Positions 24,817-34,046 of a stretch of DNA of 64,000 nucleotides are shown here, in pieces. Source of the stretch: Jejuia sp. UBA6058 (GTDB lineage Bacteria; Bacteroidota; Bacteroidia; Flavobacteriales; Flavobacteriaceae); the NCBI GenBank assembly GCA_002428965.1, contig DIYI01000012.1:794475-858474 (forward strand). Reading direction: 5' to 3'. Both the position numbers and the translations under genes were made by a program. The first letter of the stretch is position 1; the number at the start of each line of letters is the position of its first letter. A model generated the notes under the pieces. That model was given only the letters and a program-made list of their open reading frames with translations, was not told the DNA's origin and made no database searches.

Positions 24817-26923
24817 ACAGATAAACGTTGCTTTAATTGGAAACCCAAATACGGGTAAGACCTCGGTTTTTAATGCGTTAACGGGTTTAAACCAAAAGGT
24901 TGGTAATTATCCTGGGATTACGGTTGAAAAAAAACAGGGAGCTTTTAAGTTACCGAATGGAGATAAAGCGCGTATTATTGATTTGCCTGGGACGTATAGT
25001 TTGAATGCGTCTTCGCTAGATGAGAGCGTGGTTATTGAGTTGCTGCTTAATAGAAATGATGCCGATTTTCCTGATATGGCCGTAGTGGTTACAGATGTTG
25101 AAAACCTTAAACGTAACCTTTTGTTGTTTACGCAGATAAAAGATCTGGAAATCCCCACAATACTTGTCATTAATATGGCAGATAGGATGGGCTACAAAGG
25201 AATTTCTTTAGATATTGATTATCTAGAAAAAAAACTGTATACCAAAATTGCCTTGATTAGTACCCGTAAAAATGAAGGTATTGATAAGCTTAAAAACTTA
25301 ATTGTAAACCATAAAGAGGTTTCGGCTAGTCCTTGTATTGACACTACAACTATTGATCCTGTTTATTTTGGGAATTTGAAAAAAGCATTTCCGAACCAAC
25401 TGTTATACAAACTTTGGTTGGTAATAACTCAAGATGTAAACTTTGGGAAAGTTAACAGAAAAACATTTGATGCAGTTACAGATTTTAAAACGAAAAGTGA
25501 AGGCGATTTAAAACGTTTACAGCAAAAGGAAACCATTAAACGCTACCAATTTATAAATGCTGCTTTAGCCAAAGGGCAAACTATTAACCTAGATGAAGCT
25601 AAAGATTTACGCATAAAATTGGATAGAATCCTAACACACAAATTTTGGGGTTATGCTATTTTTGCATTTATACTTCTGGTTATTTTTCAGGCTATTTATA
25701 AATGGTCTGAAGTTCCAATGGATTTTATCGATAATTCTTTTGCGACTTTAAGTGCATGGGTGCAAAATACGCTTCCACCTGGTGCATTTACCAATTTATT
25801 ATCTGAAGGTGTTATTGCTGGCTTTGGTGGTATTGTCATTTTTATACCTCAAATAGCATTTTTGTTCCTGTTTTTGGCAGTACTTGAGGAAAGTGGTTAT
25901 ATGAGTCGCGTGGTGTTTTTGATGGATAAAATTATGAGGCGTTTTGGACTTAGCGGCAAAAGTGTAGTGCCTTTAATTTCTGGAACTGCATGTGCGATTC
26001 CTGCAGTTATGGCCACCCGAAATATAGAAAATTGGAAAGAGCGTTTAATAACTATTTTGATAACACCATTTACAACATGTTCAGCAAGACTTCCCGTGTA
26101 TTTAATTATTATCGCATTAGTAATTCCTGAAGGCAGTTTTTTAGGATTTAGCTATAAAGCTTTAACCTTAATGATTATGTATTTGCTGGGTTTTGCTACA
26201 GCAATTCTATCCGCACTATTACTTCATAAAGTATTGAAAATTAGAAGTAAAAGTTATTTCCTTATCGAAATGCCAACGTATAAGCTGCCACTACCTAAAA
26301 ATGTGGGTATTACTGTTTTAGAAAAAACTAAAGCTTTTGTATTTGAGGCTGGAAAAATAATTCTAGCGATCTCAATTATCTTATGGTTTTTGGCATCTTA
26401 TGGTCCCGGAGATAAATTCAATAAAGCAGAGGATATTGTTGTAGCTGAAAATCCTAATCTCAGCCTTGAGATTTTAAATGATAAAGTTGCGGAATACAAA
26501 TTGGAACATTCTTACATTGGCATCATTGGAAAAACTATAGAACCAGTTATAAAACCATTGGGGTATGATTGGAAAATTGGCATTGGCTTAGTAACCTCAT
26601 TCGCTGCTAGAGAAGTTTTTGTTGGAACGCTCGCCACAATTTACAGTATCGGAAGCGCCAGTGTTTTAGACGATGAGGATGAAGCGCAATCCATCATAAA
26701 AAATAGAATGCAGCAAGAAGTTTACAGTGATGGCTCCAAGGTATTCACCTTTGCGTCTGGAATTTCATTATTGTTATTTTATGCTTTTGCTATGCAGTGT
26801 ATGAGCACCCTTGCTATTGTAAAAAAGGAAACCAATAGTTGGAAGTGGCCTACATTGCAATTGGTAATCATGAGTGGTTTTGCGTATCTTGTAGCTTTAA
26901 TTGCCTTTCAGTTTTTGAAATAA
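24809..26923 (+). CDS. feoB: Ferrous iron transporter FeoB
   Basis: This 704-residue inner-membrane Fe(II) transporter has an N-terminal G domain: G1 GNPNTGKT at residues 11-18, G3 DLPGTYSL, G4 NMAD. A GDI-like helical part follows, then two Gate regions (LEESGYMSRVVFLMDKIMRR ... FTTCSARLPVY and later) and a Nucleoside_tran-like core. The length is usual for Bacteroidota. It is translated together with feoA and followed by a Cys-rich small partner. Confidence 0.96.
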   Translation: MSKQINVALIGNPNTGKTSVFNALTGLNQKVGNYPGITVEKKQGAFKLPNGDKARIIDLPGTYSLNASSLDESVVIELLLNRNDADFPDMAVVVTDVENLKRNLLLFTQIKDLEIPTILVINMADRMGYKGISLDIDYLEKKLYTKIALISTRKNEGIDKLKNLIVNHKEVSASPCIDTTTIDPVYFGNLKKAFPNQLLYKLWLVITQDVNFGKVNRKTFDAVTDFKTKSEGDLKRLQQKETIKRYQFINAALAKGQTINLDEAKDLRIKLDRILTHKFWGYAIFAFILLVIFQAIYKWSEVPMDFIDNSFATLSAWVQNTLPPGAFTNLLSEGVIAGFGGIVIFIPQIAFLFLFLAVLEESGYMSRVVFLMDKIMRRFGLSGKSVVPLISGTACAIPAVMATRNIENWKERLITILITPFTTCSARLPVYLIIIALVIPEGSFLGFSYKALTLMIMYLLGFATAILSALLLHKVLKIRSKSYFLIEMPTYKLPLPKNVGITVLEKTKAFVFEAGKIILAISIILWFLASYGPGDKFNKAEDIVVAENPNLSLEILNDKVAEYKLEHSYIGIIGKTIEPVIKPLGYDWKIGIGLVTSFAAREVFVGTLATIYSIGSASVLDDEDEAQSIIKNRMQQEVYSDGSKVFTFASGISLLLFYAFAMQCMSTLAIVKKETNSWKWPTLQLVIMSGFAYLVALIAFQFLK

Positions 26924-26950
26924 TTCAAACTATTTTCGACCAACAGGCTT

Positions 26951-27085
26951 ATGAACCATATTCTTCAAAATATACTAGTTTTTACTTCTGTTGCTTTCGC
27001 TGCACTATTTCTAGTCAAAAAATTCTTTTGGAAAAGACCTAAAACTAAAAAGGCTTGTGGGAATGATGGTTGCGGATGTCATTAG
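26951..27085 (+). CDS. FeoB-associated Cys-rich membrane protein
   Basis: This 44-residue protein starts MNHILQNILVFTSVAFAALF. It has one membrane helix, then a basic stretch, and ends in a Cys cluster (KKACGNDGCGCH). Such proteins follow feoB in many Bacteroidota and Firmicutes and are thought to assist iron transport or electron handling at the membrane. It begins 27 bases after feoB. Confidence 0.85.
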   Translation: MNHILQNILVFTSVAFAALFLVKKFFWKRPKTKKACGNDGCGCH

Positions 27086-27205
27086 TTGTTCTTACTTAAA
27101 ATTTAAGTAAATACTATAAATCACTTATTACCTTTCATTCGTTTCTCATTTTTTATGTTTAATTTGTTTCGTTTTCAAACTAAACTAAACTAAACACATT
27201 TCAAA

Positions 27206-28093
27206 ATGAAAAAGTACCTATTATCTTTTCTGTTACTAGTACTATGTATTCCTTTAGGTTTTGCTCAGAAAAAAGGAAAATCAATTAGCCTATTTGATGC
27301 TGATTTAACTCATTTTGAAAAATGGAATGGAGTGGCACATAGTTCTGTAAAAGGACTTCCAGAAGGCACTTATCAATCTGATAATGTACATAACGGCACA
27401 CCTTTAGGATTGAATAATGATATAAAAGATGTATTTACCATGGTAATGGAAAATGGTGAACCCGTTTTAAAAATTACAGGTGAAATTTATGGCGGATTAA
27501 CTACAAAAGATACGTTTAGTAATTACCATTTAAGTGTTATGTTCAAATGGGGTGATGTGAAATGGCCTCCAAGAGTTAATGTTAAAAGGGATAGTGGTAT
27601 TTTATACCATTGCTATGGCGAACATGGGCGTTTTTGGAAAACTTGGAAGACCTCTTTGGAATATCAAGTACAAGAAAGTGACATAGGAGATTTTATTTCG
27701 ATTTCTGGTAATACCGAGACACCTACTATACCTGGACCAAAGGTTGAAATTAGAGGAACAAAAGGTGAAAAACGCGGTAAATACGATCCAAATTCTAATA
27801 AGTACCTTGAAAAAATTGGCTACACAGATGCATATATAGAGCCAGATGCACCTCATGGTGAATGGAACCATTTGGAGATTTATGTTATTGGGAATGATGC
27901 CGTACATATAGTAAATGGAAAAATTGTAATGGTAGTTGAAAATGCCATGAATCCTGAAACCAATGAACCTCTAGTTGAAGGACAGATTCAAATTCAGTCT
28001 GAAGCGGCAGAGTGTTATTATAAAGATTTTACTATTACCCCTATTAAGAAATTTCCAAAGATTATTAGAAAACAGGTTAGGTTTAAGAAGTAG
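27206..28093 (+). CDS. Secreted DUF1080 (3-keto-disaccharide hydrolase-like) protein
   Basis: The 295-residue exported protein has a signal peptide ending GFAQ, then a concanavalin-like jelly roll of the DUF1080 family. The family blocks [26 protein letters not shown] and [20 protein letters not shown] are present. Characterised relatives cleave 3-keto-glucosides, but the assignment to a substrate here is open. It is monocistronic with an AT-rich upstream region. No oxidoreductase partner lies beside it. Confidence 0.82.
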   Translation: MKKYLLSFLLLVLCIPLGFAQKKGKSISLFDADLTHFEKWNGVAHSSVKGLPEGTYQSDNVHNGTPLGLNNDIKDVFTMVMENGEPVLKITGEIYGGLTTKDTFSNYHLSVMFKWGDVKWPPRVNVKRDSGILYHCYGEHGRFWKTWKTSLEYQVQESDIGDFISISGNTETPTIPGPKVEIRGTKGEKRGKYDPNSNKYLEKIGYTDAYIEPDAPHGEWNHLEIYVIGNDAVHIVNGKIVMVVENAMNPETNEPLVEGQIQIQSEAAECYYKDFTITPIKKFPKIIRKQVRFKK

Positions 28094-28127
28094 AATTTTT
28101 TGTGATTCCCCACTTCATATCATATGG

Positions 28128-28224
28128 TTATTCTTGGTGTCATGCTGAACTAGTTTCAGCATCTCAAAACATCTATTAATGTTGATGTTTTATGCCGGAG
28201 AACCTGAAGCAAGTTCAGGTTGAC
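28128..28224. repeat. Dispersed palindromic repeat (TCATGCTGAACT type)
   Basis: It contains GTCATGCTGAACTAGTTTCA, then a spacer and CCTGAAGCAAGTTCAGGTTGAC, giving two inverted CTGAAC / GTTCAG arms. Related copies lie at 38001-38027 and 50845-50925. It sits between two genes and may act as a terminator-like or mobile palindromic unit. Confidence 0.55.
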
Positions 28225-28255
28225 AAAATACTTTCTAATTGACATAGACGTCTAA

Positions 28256-28795
28256 TTATTTCTTAAACAAAGCCTCTAAGTAATTATCAGTACTTAAATA
28301 CTCCTTTCGCATATGCTGAAGGTATTTTATGATGTCTTTTCGCTCAACATAATTCTCTGCTAAGGCATCATTAAATGCTTCGTCGTTTACAGTTACAACA
28401 ATATACCAATTGCCAATTCTAGAGAAATAATTATCTTCAAACATAGGATCCATATCGCTATTAGTTAAAGCTGCATCAATAAAAATTGGGAGAATATTAA
28501 ATGTTTTTGTTGGGATTTCTACTTCATGGAATGAAAAATAAAATTCCCTATCATTAATCATAAAAGGCACATTAAATTCCACATCTTGATGATATAATTC
28601 AAATTTCGTATTTACAAAATGGTAGAACTCATTGGCATCTTTAGGGTCTTCAAAAATAAAAGCATTCTGTTTGGGTAGTTTTCTTTTAAACTTTTTTGCC
28701 ACCATCACCTTATCAGTTTCAATATTAGGAGCAATTCTTAAAGGAATACAAGACTGCAGAATTAAGAGAGGTATAAAAACGTAAAGTCGCTTCAT
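28256..28795 (-). CDS. Putative lipoprotein of unknown function
   Basis: The 179-residue product starts MKRLYVFIPLLILQSC, a lipoprotein signal with the acylated Cys at residue 16. The mature part is mixed alpha/beta with many acidic and aromatic residues. No family is recognised. It is transcribed in the same direction as, and just after, the DtxR-family regulator, but it need not be functionally linked. Confidence 0.6.
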   Translation of the reverse strand: MKRLYVFIPLLILQSCIPLRIAPNIETDKVMVAKKFKRKLPKQNAFIFEDPKDANEFYHFVNTKFELYHQDVEFNVPFMINDREFYFSFHEVEIPTKTFNILPIFIDAALTNSDMDPMFEDNYFSRIGNWYIVVTVNDEAFNDALAENYVERKDIIKYLQHMRKEYLSTDNYLEALFKK

Positions 28796-28843
28796 ATTTT
28801 AGTTTTTGTAGAAGCATCAACTTTTATACCAGTTTATTATACC

Positions 28844-29506
28844 TTATGAAACCTTAACATATAAATTATTGGCTATCAAATTTGAAATAACCAATTCTTT
28901 ATCACCAATTTTAATTGCAATGGAATTATCAAAAGGTTCGCGTTGTAATACCTTTAAATTAACGCCTAGAGCAATTTTGTTTTTATCTAAATACTGAAGA
29001 AACTCTGTTGAAGAATCTTGAACACCTACGCAAATGCAATCATTTCCTTCTTTAACTTCAGACAGTAAAATTTTATCGATTTTCTTGATATTTCCAGTTT
29101 CATCAGGAATGGGATCGCCATGTGGATCGTGAGTAGGGTATCCTAAAAATGCATCGAGTTGGCTGATTAATTTTTTAGATTTAATATGCTCCAACTGTTC
29201 AGCCACTTCATGAATTTCATCCCAAGAAAAATTTAGTTTTTCCACCAAAAATACTTCCCAAAGGCGATGCTTTCTAACAACATTTATTGCAATAGCCTTT
29301 CCGCTTTCTGTTAAAGAAACTCCCTGATATTTTTTGTAATCCACATACCCTTTTTCAGATAATTTCTTCACCATATCAGTCACCGAAGAGGCCTTTGTAT
29401 CCATTTCTTGGGCAATGGCATTTGTACTAACGGTAGTACTTCCTTGTTTTCCTAAGTGGTAAATAGCTTTTATATAGTTCTCTTCCGTAAGGGTAATCAT
29501 CATCAA
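28844..29506 (-). CDS. DtxR/MntR-family metal-dependent repressor
   Basis: This 220-residue protein has an N-terminal winged helix (AIAQEMDTKASSVTDMVKKLSEKGYV), a dimerisation and metal-binding domain with the usual HDPHGDPIP motif, and a C-terminal FeoA/SH3-like domain. With bound Mn(II) or Fe(II), such proteins repress metal uptake genes. It is divergent from the TonB receptor and TroABCD-like genes. A matching palindrome overlaps their promoter, so it very likely controls them. Confidence 0.9.
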   Translation of the reverse strand: MMMITLTEENYIKAIYHLGKQGSTTVSTNAIAQEMDTKASSVTDMVKKLSEKGYVDYKKYQGVSLTESGKAIAINVVRKHRLWEVFLVEKLNFSWDEIHEVAEQLEHIKSKKLISQLDAFLGYPTHDPHGDPIPDETGNIKKIDKILLSEVKEGNDCICVGVQDSSTEFLQYLDKNKIALGVNLKVLQREPFDNSIAIKIGDKELVISNLIANNLYVKVS

Positions 29507-29553
29507 AAGATTAGGTTTTCCAAAGATATAACAAATACAAACACAAATTAATT

Positions 29554-29569
29554 TTTAGACTAATCTAAA
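29554..29569. promoter_or_regulatory. Probable DtxR/MntR-type operator TTTAGACTAATCTAAA
   Basis: A 6+6 inverted repeat (TTTAGA ... TCTAAA) with four bases between the arms lies just upstream of the -7 element of the TonB receptor gene and within the divergent promoter region of the DtxR-family gene. Metal-bound repressor here would block RNA polymerase. Confidence 0.65.
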
Positions 29570-29577
29570 TTTTATTT

Positions 29578-29585
29578 TATATTTG
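29578..29585 (+). promoter_or_regulatory. -7 promoter element TATATTTG of the metal-uptake operon
   Basis: It matches TAnnTTTG exactly. It is only 14 bases before the GTG start at 29600, implying a very short leader. Confidence 0.65.
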
Positions 29586-29599
29586 CGTAAAAATAAGAA

Positions 29600-31846
29600 G
29601 TGAAATATACTATTCTATTCATAATAAGTCTAATAGGATATAGCTTAACCGCGCAAAGCATCTCTGGAAAAGTCATTTCCAATGGTCAGGGCTTGCCCTA
29701 TGTAAATGTGTATTTAAAAGGCACTAGCAAGGGTGCAGTAACCAAAGATGATGGCTCTTATATAATTTCTAATGTAAAAGCTGGAACTTTCACTGTCGTT
29801 GCTTCTTTTACTGGATTTCAAACTCAAAAGAAACCGGTTATTATCAATTCAAAAAATGTGATTGTCAATTTTGATTTAAAGGAATCCGAAATACTAGACG
29901 AAGTGATTGTTACCGGAACACTTAAAGCAGTATCTCGTTTAGAAAGTCCTGTTCCCGTTGAAGTGTATTCGCCCACGTTTTTCAAGAAAAACCCAACGCC
30001 CAATATTTTTGATGCATTGCAAAATGTAAATGGTGTAAGACCTCAGCTCAATTGTAACGTCTGTAATACAGGAGACATCCATATAAACGGACTTGAAGGT
30101 CCTTATACCTTGGTGATGATTGACGGTATGCCTATTGTAAGTGGTCTGTCTACGGTTTATGGTTTATCTGGAATTCCTAATTCTTTAATTGAACAAGTTG
30201 AAGTGGTTAAAGGTCCTGCCTCTTCACTTTACGGAAGTGAGGCCGTTGGTGGATTAATCAATATCATTACCAAACTTCCTGAAAACGCCCCTTTGGTTTT
30301 TGCTGATGGTTTTGCAAGCGATTGGGGCGAAGCCAATTTGGATTTAGGATTTAAAGCCAAAATTGGCAATACAACCGATATGCTTCTTGGGGTAAATTAC
30401 TTCAATTACTCAAATCCTATCGATAACAATAATGACAACTTTACGGATGTGACACTTCAAGACCGTATTTCGGTATTTCAAAAGTGGAATTTCAAAAGAA
30501 AAAACAATCGTTTATTTTCTCTTGCCGGTCGCTATTTTTATGAAGACAGATGGGGTGGCGAGATGCAATGGAATCCTTCTTTTAGAGGAGAAACTGATGT
30601 TTATGGAGAAAGCATCTACACGTCTCGTTTTGAAATTATTGGAAACTATCAATTACCGATTTCTGAGAAAGTAAATTTTCAGTTTTCTTATTCTGATCAT
30701 GATCAAGATTCTTTTTATGGTGATACTGAATACAAGGCGCAACAACGTATTGGTTTTGGCCAATTAATTTGGGATAAGCCATTACAAAATCACGATTTAT
30801 TATTCGGATTAGCAGCACGCTACAATTTTTATGATGATAATACCACGGCTACTGTTCAAGCAGATGAAGTTACTATTCCTTCGGTTTTTGTTCAAGACCA
30901 AATCAAACTTAATGACAAACAAAATGTATTATTAGGATTGCGCTATGACTATGATAATCGCCACGGTTCTATACTTACACCACGTTTAGCATATCGGTTT
31001 AAACCGTCTGATGATGACATTTTTAGAGTAAATGCAGGAACAGGGTTTCGTGTAGTAAACCTTTTTACCGAAGATCATGCTGCTTTAACCGGCGCTCGCG
31101 ATGTTGTAATTACTGAAGCTCTAGAACCAGAGCAATCTTATAATATCAACCTCAACTATTTAAAGAAATTCTATACCAAAAACGGTTTTTTAATTACGCT
31201 CGATGCATCAGCGTGGTATACCTATTTTGCCAATGCTATCATTCCAGATTATGATACAAACCCTAACCTAATAATCTATGATAATTTGAATGGTAACTCT
31301 ACATCAAAAGGGGTTAGTTTAAATATTGATGCGGTTTTTGGTAGTGGTATAAACGCTTCTATTGGTGCTACGTTTCAAGATGTATCTCAAAACGAAAATG
31401 GTGTGAGAACACGCCAAATTTTAACAGAACGATTTACAGGGGTTTGGTCATTTTCATATAAACATTACCCAACAAATTTAACCTTGGACTATACGGGAAA
31501 TGCATACGGCCCCATGCGATTACCTTTGTTAGGAGAATTAGATCCTCGTAGTGAATATTCGCCACTTTGGAGCATTCAGAATATACAATTAACCTATGAT
31601 GGTTTCTCGAATTTTGAGATTTATGTTGGTATAAAAAATGTTTTAGATTGGACACCAAATAGAGGAAATCCATTTATCATTGCAAGAGCTAATGATCCTT
31701 TTGATAAGGACGTAACCTTTGATAATGAAGGGAATGCAGTGGCTACTCCCAACAACCCTTATGCGCTAACTTTTGACCCTACTTACGTTTATGCTCCAAA
31801 CCAAGGTAGACGCTTGTTTTTTGGTTTGCGATATACTTTAAATTAA
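29600..31846 (+). CDS. TonB-dependent receptor of the Mn/Zn/Fe uptake operon
   Basis: This 748-residue outer-membrane receptor starts at GTG. It has a signal peptide (MKYTILFIISLIGYSLTAQ), a carboxypeptidase-regulatory-like domain (residues 20-95), a plug with GDIHINGLEGPYTLVMIDG and VEVVKGPASSLYGSEAVGG, and a barrel ending in FFGLRYTLN. The plug carries a CNVC pair typical of metal or metal-chelate receptors. It is the first gene of a unit with a TroA-like binding protein, ATPase and two permeases. Metal substrate is inferred from this context and the DtxR-type operator. Confidence 0.88.
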   Translation: MKYTILFIISLIGYSLTAQSISGKVISNGQGLPYVNVYLKGTSKGAVTKDDGSYIISNVKAGTFTVVASFTGFQTQKKPVIINSKNVIVNFDLKESEILDEVIVTGTLKAVSRLESPVPVEVYSPTFFKKNPTPNIFDALQNVNGVRPQLNCNVCNTGDIHINGLEGPYTLVMIDGMPIVSGLSTVYGLSGIPNSLIEQVEVVKGPASSLYGSEAVGGLINIITKLPENAPLVFADGFASDWGEANLDLGFKAKIGNTTDMLLGVNYFNYSNPIDNNNDNFTDVTLQDRISVFQKWNFKRKNNRLFSLAGRYFYEDRWGGEMQWNPSFRGETDVYGESIYTSRFEIIGNYQLPISEKVNFQFSYSDHDQDSFYGDTEYKAQQRIGFGQLIWDKPLQNHDLLFGLAARYNFYDDNTTATVQADEVTIPSVFVQDQIKLNDKQNVLLGLRYDYDNRHGSILTPRLAYRFKPSDDDIFRVNAGTGFRVVNLFTEDHAALTGARDVVITEALEPEQSYNINLNYLKKFYTKNGFLITLDASAWYTYFANAIIPDYDTNPNLIIYDNLNGNSTSKGVSLNIDAVFGSGINASIGATFQDVSQNENGVRTRQILTERFTGVWSFSYKHYPTNLTLDYTGNAYGPMRLPLLGELDPRSEYSPLWSIQNIQLTYDGFSNFEIYVGIKNVLDWTPNRGNPFIIARANDPFDKDVTFDNEGNAVATPNNPYALTFDPTYVYAPNQGRRLFFGLRYTLN

Positions 31847-31873
31847 CTTTAGCCTCTAAGAGGCATTTGCGAT

Positions 31874-32776
31874 ATGAAAAAAATAGTATTTACCACTCTA
31901 TTAGTTCTGACACTAGTAAGCTGCAAAAGCGAAAAGAACAACGGTAAACTAAATGTTGTTACCACAACTACCATGATTACCGATTTGGTAAAAAACATAG
32001 GAGATACCCTCGTTAATGTTCAAGGATTAATGGGTAGTGGTGTTGATCCGCATTTATATAAAGCGAGTGAAGGAGATGTTACCAAATTAACCAATGCAGA
32101 TGTCATTTTTTACAACGGATTACATCTTGAAGGCAAATTGGTTGAAGTTTTTGAAAAAATGAAAAACAAGAAAACCATTGCTGTTTCTGATGTTTTGGAT
32201 AAAAACACATTAATTGGTTCAGAATATTTTGCATCAAATTATGATCCGCATATTTGGTTTGACATAGACTATTGGAAACAAGTGACGAACTATGTTGTAG
32301 AAACATTAAGTACATCCATTCCAGAACGAAAATCTAGTTTTGAAGCTAATAGAGAGGCTTATTTAAAAAAATTAGATGCTTTAAAATCTAAAGTTGAATC
32401 CAAAATTGCTGAGCTACCAAAAGACCAGCGTATTTTAGTTACGGCACATGACGCCTTTAATTACTTTGGAAAAGCATTTGATTTTGAAGTTGTAGGTTTA
32501 CAAGGGTTATCAACCGCTACAGAAGCTGGCGTTCAGGATGTTCAAAAATTATCAGCTTATATCATTACCCATAACATTAAAGCCATTTTTGTAGAAAGCT
32601 CTGTGCCAAAACGTACTATTGAAGCTTTACAAGCATCAGTAAAATCAAAAGGACATAATGTTACCATTGGTGGAACGTTATATTCTGATGCCCTTGGAGA
32701 TTCAGGAACAGTTGAAGGAACATACGTTGGTATGTTTGAGTATAATGTGAATACAATTGTTAATGCATTAAAGTAA
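31874..32776 (+). CDS. Metal ABC transporter substrate-binding lipoprotein (TroA-like)
   Basis: The 300-residue lipoprotein has its acylated Cys at residue 17. The cluster A-I ligand set reads His60 (GVDPHLYK), His126 (DPHIWFD), His192 (AHDAFNYF) and Asp272 (YSDALGD). Three His and one Asp is the TroA arrangement, which binds Zn and Mn; the Glu of PsaA/MntC-type manganese proteins is replaced by His192. There is no His-rich loop as in ZnuA. It passes metal to the permeases encoded downstream. Confidence 0.9.
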   Translation: MKKIVFTTLLVLTLVSCKSEKNNGKLNVVTTTTMITDLVKNIGDTLVNVQGLMGSGVDPHLYKASEGDVTKLTNADVIFYNGLHLEGKLVEVFEKMKNKKTIAVSDVLDKNTLIGSEYFASNYDPHIWFDIDYWKQVTNYVVETLSTSIPERKSSFEANREAYLKKLDALKSKVESKIAELPKDQRILVTAHDAFNYFGKAFDFEVVGLQGLSTATEAGVQDVQKLSAYIITHNIKAIFVESSVPKRTIEALQASVKSKGHNVTIGGTLYSDALGDSGTVEGTYVGMFEYNVNTIVNALK

Positions 32777-32780
32777 ACTT

Positions 32781-33518
32781 ATGAGTAAACAAATAGCCGT
32801 AAAAGTAGACGACCTCACCGTAGCCTACAACTACAAACCTGTACTTTGGGATATCGACCTTGAAATCCCAGAGGGAGTACTTATGGCTATTGTTGGACCA
32901 AATGGTGCTGGAAAGTCCACGCTTATTAAGTCTATACTTGGTATTTTAAAACCTATAGCTGGGAGTGTTAGTATTTACAATAAACCCTACGAAGACCAAA
33001 GGCAACTTGTAGCATACGTACCACAAAAAGGAAGCGTAGATTGGGATTTCCCAACTACAGCCCTAGATGTTGTTATGATGGGTACTTATGGTAGTTTAGG
33101 CTGGATAAAACGTCCCGGGCAAAAGCAAAAAAAAGCAGCGTTAGAGGCTCTAGAAAAAGTAGGGATGCTCCCTTTTAAAGGAAGACAGATTAGTCAGCTT
33201 TCAGGAGGTCAGCAACAACGTATCTTTTTGGCTAGGGCATTAGTTCAAAATGCTTCTATATATTTTATGGACGAACCCTTTCAAGGTGTGGATGCCACAA
33301 CCGAAATTGCAATTATCAATATTTTAAAGGAATTACGAAAAGCTGGAAAAACAGTAATTGTAGTACACCATGATTTACAAACGGTTCCCGAGTATTTTGA
33401 TTGGGTAACATTTCTCAATGTAAAGAAAATAGCAACTGGTCCTGTAAAGGATATTTTCAATGATGATAATCTCACAAAAACTTATGGCATTAATTATAAG
33501 GTGAGTATTCAAGAATAG
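32781..33518 (+). CDS. Metal ABC transporter ATP-binding protein (TroB/MntB-like)
   Basis: The 245-residue ATPase has Walker A GPNGAGKS at residues 39-46, signature LSGGQQQR, Walker [13 protein letters not shown] and the H-loop VVHHDL. It begins four bases after the binding-protein gene. Together with the two permeases it forms a TroABCD/ZnuABC-class importer. The downstream permease is displaced by a four-helix-bundle cassette. Confidence 0.92.
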   Translation: MSKQIAVKVDDLTVAYNYKPVLWDIDLEIPEGVLMAIVGPNGAGKSTLIKSILGILKPIAGSVSIYNKPYEDQRQLVAYVPQKGSVDWDFPTTALDVVMMGTYGSLGWIKRPGQKQKKAALEALEKVGMLPFKGRQISQLSGGQQQRIFLARALVQNASIYFMDEPFQGVDATTEIAIINILKELRKAGKTVIVVHHDLQTVPEYFDWVTFLNVKKIATGPVKDIFNDDNLTKTYGINYKVSIQE

Positions 33519-33521
33519 CCT

Positions 33522-33546
33522 TTAGTGGTTAGTAATTAGTGGTTAG
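33522..33546 (+). repeat. Left edge repeat of the four-helix-bundle cassette
   Basis: TTAGTGGTTAG occurs twice here, around a TAAT-type spacer. Its inner half (33529-33546) is an imperfect inverted match, 13 of 18 bases, to 33938-33955 on the other side of the four-helix-bundle gene. Confidence 0.5.
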
Positions 33547-33566
33547 AAAAGAACCGTTAGAACGAT

Positions 33567-33941
33567 ATGGAAAATATTAAATTCAAGTTTGAAGATTTAA
33601 AAGTATATGGAAAAGCATTGGATTTTGTTGACTTAGCTTATGAGATATCTAATAATTTTCCAAGTTCAGAAAAATATGGGTTAACGTCTCAATTCACTAG
33701 AACCGCTGTTTCTATTGCGTTGAATATAGCTGAAGGATCTTCTGATTCTGACAAACAGTTTAATAGGTTTTTGCAAATGGCTCTAGACTCAGTAAATGAA
33801 TGTGTTGTTTGTGCTACAATTTCTCAAAGACAGAACTTCATTTCAAATCAAACAAATCATAAAATTAGGGAAAAGCTTGTGGAATTATCCAAAATGATAA
33901 CTAGCCTTCAAAAATACTTACGAAATAAGACTAATCTCTAA
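33567..33941 (+). CDS. Four-helix-bundle protein (23S rRNA intervening-sequence type)
   Basis: The 124-residue helical protein shows the family signature: KFEDLKVYGKALDFV, then TSQFTRTAVSIALNIAEGSS, then RFLQMALDSVNE. Related proteins come from 23S rRNA intervening sequences and serve as accessory factors of diversity-generating retroelements; the role of free-standing copies is unknown. It lies inside the metal-transport operon, between ATPase and permease, flanked by imperfect inverted repeats. Its TAA stop is in the same frame as the permease that follows. Confidence 0.85.
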   Translation: MENIKFKFEDLKVYGKALDFVDLAYEISNNFPSSEKYGLTSQFTRTAVSIALNIAEGSSDSDKQFNRFLQMALDSVNECVVCATISQRQNFISNQTNHKIREKLVELSKMITSLQKYLRNKTNL

Positions 33942-33955
33942 CCTCTATCAACTAT
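33938..33955 (+). repeat. Right edge repeat of the four-helix-bundle cassette
   Basis: CTAACCTCTATCAACTAT is the imperfect reverse complement of 33529-33546. The expected start of the permease protein lies exactly at its right end. Confidence 0.45.
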
Positions 33956-34046
33956 CGACCTCCAAGAATACATAAAACTAGTTTTCACAGACTATACTCT
34001 AAGAACCATCACTCTAGGAACTGCTATTCTTGGAGCTGTTACAGGA

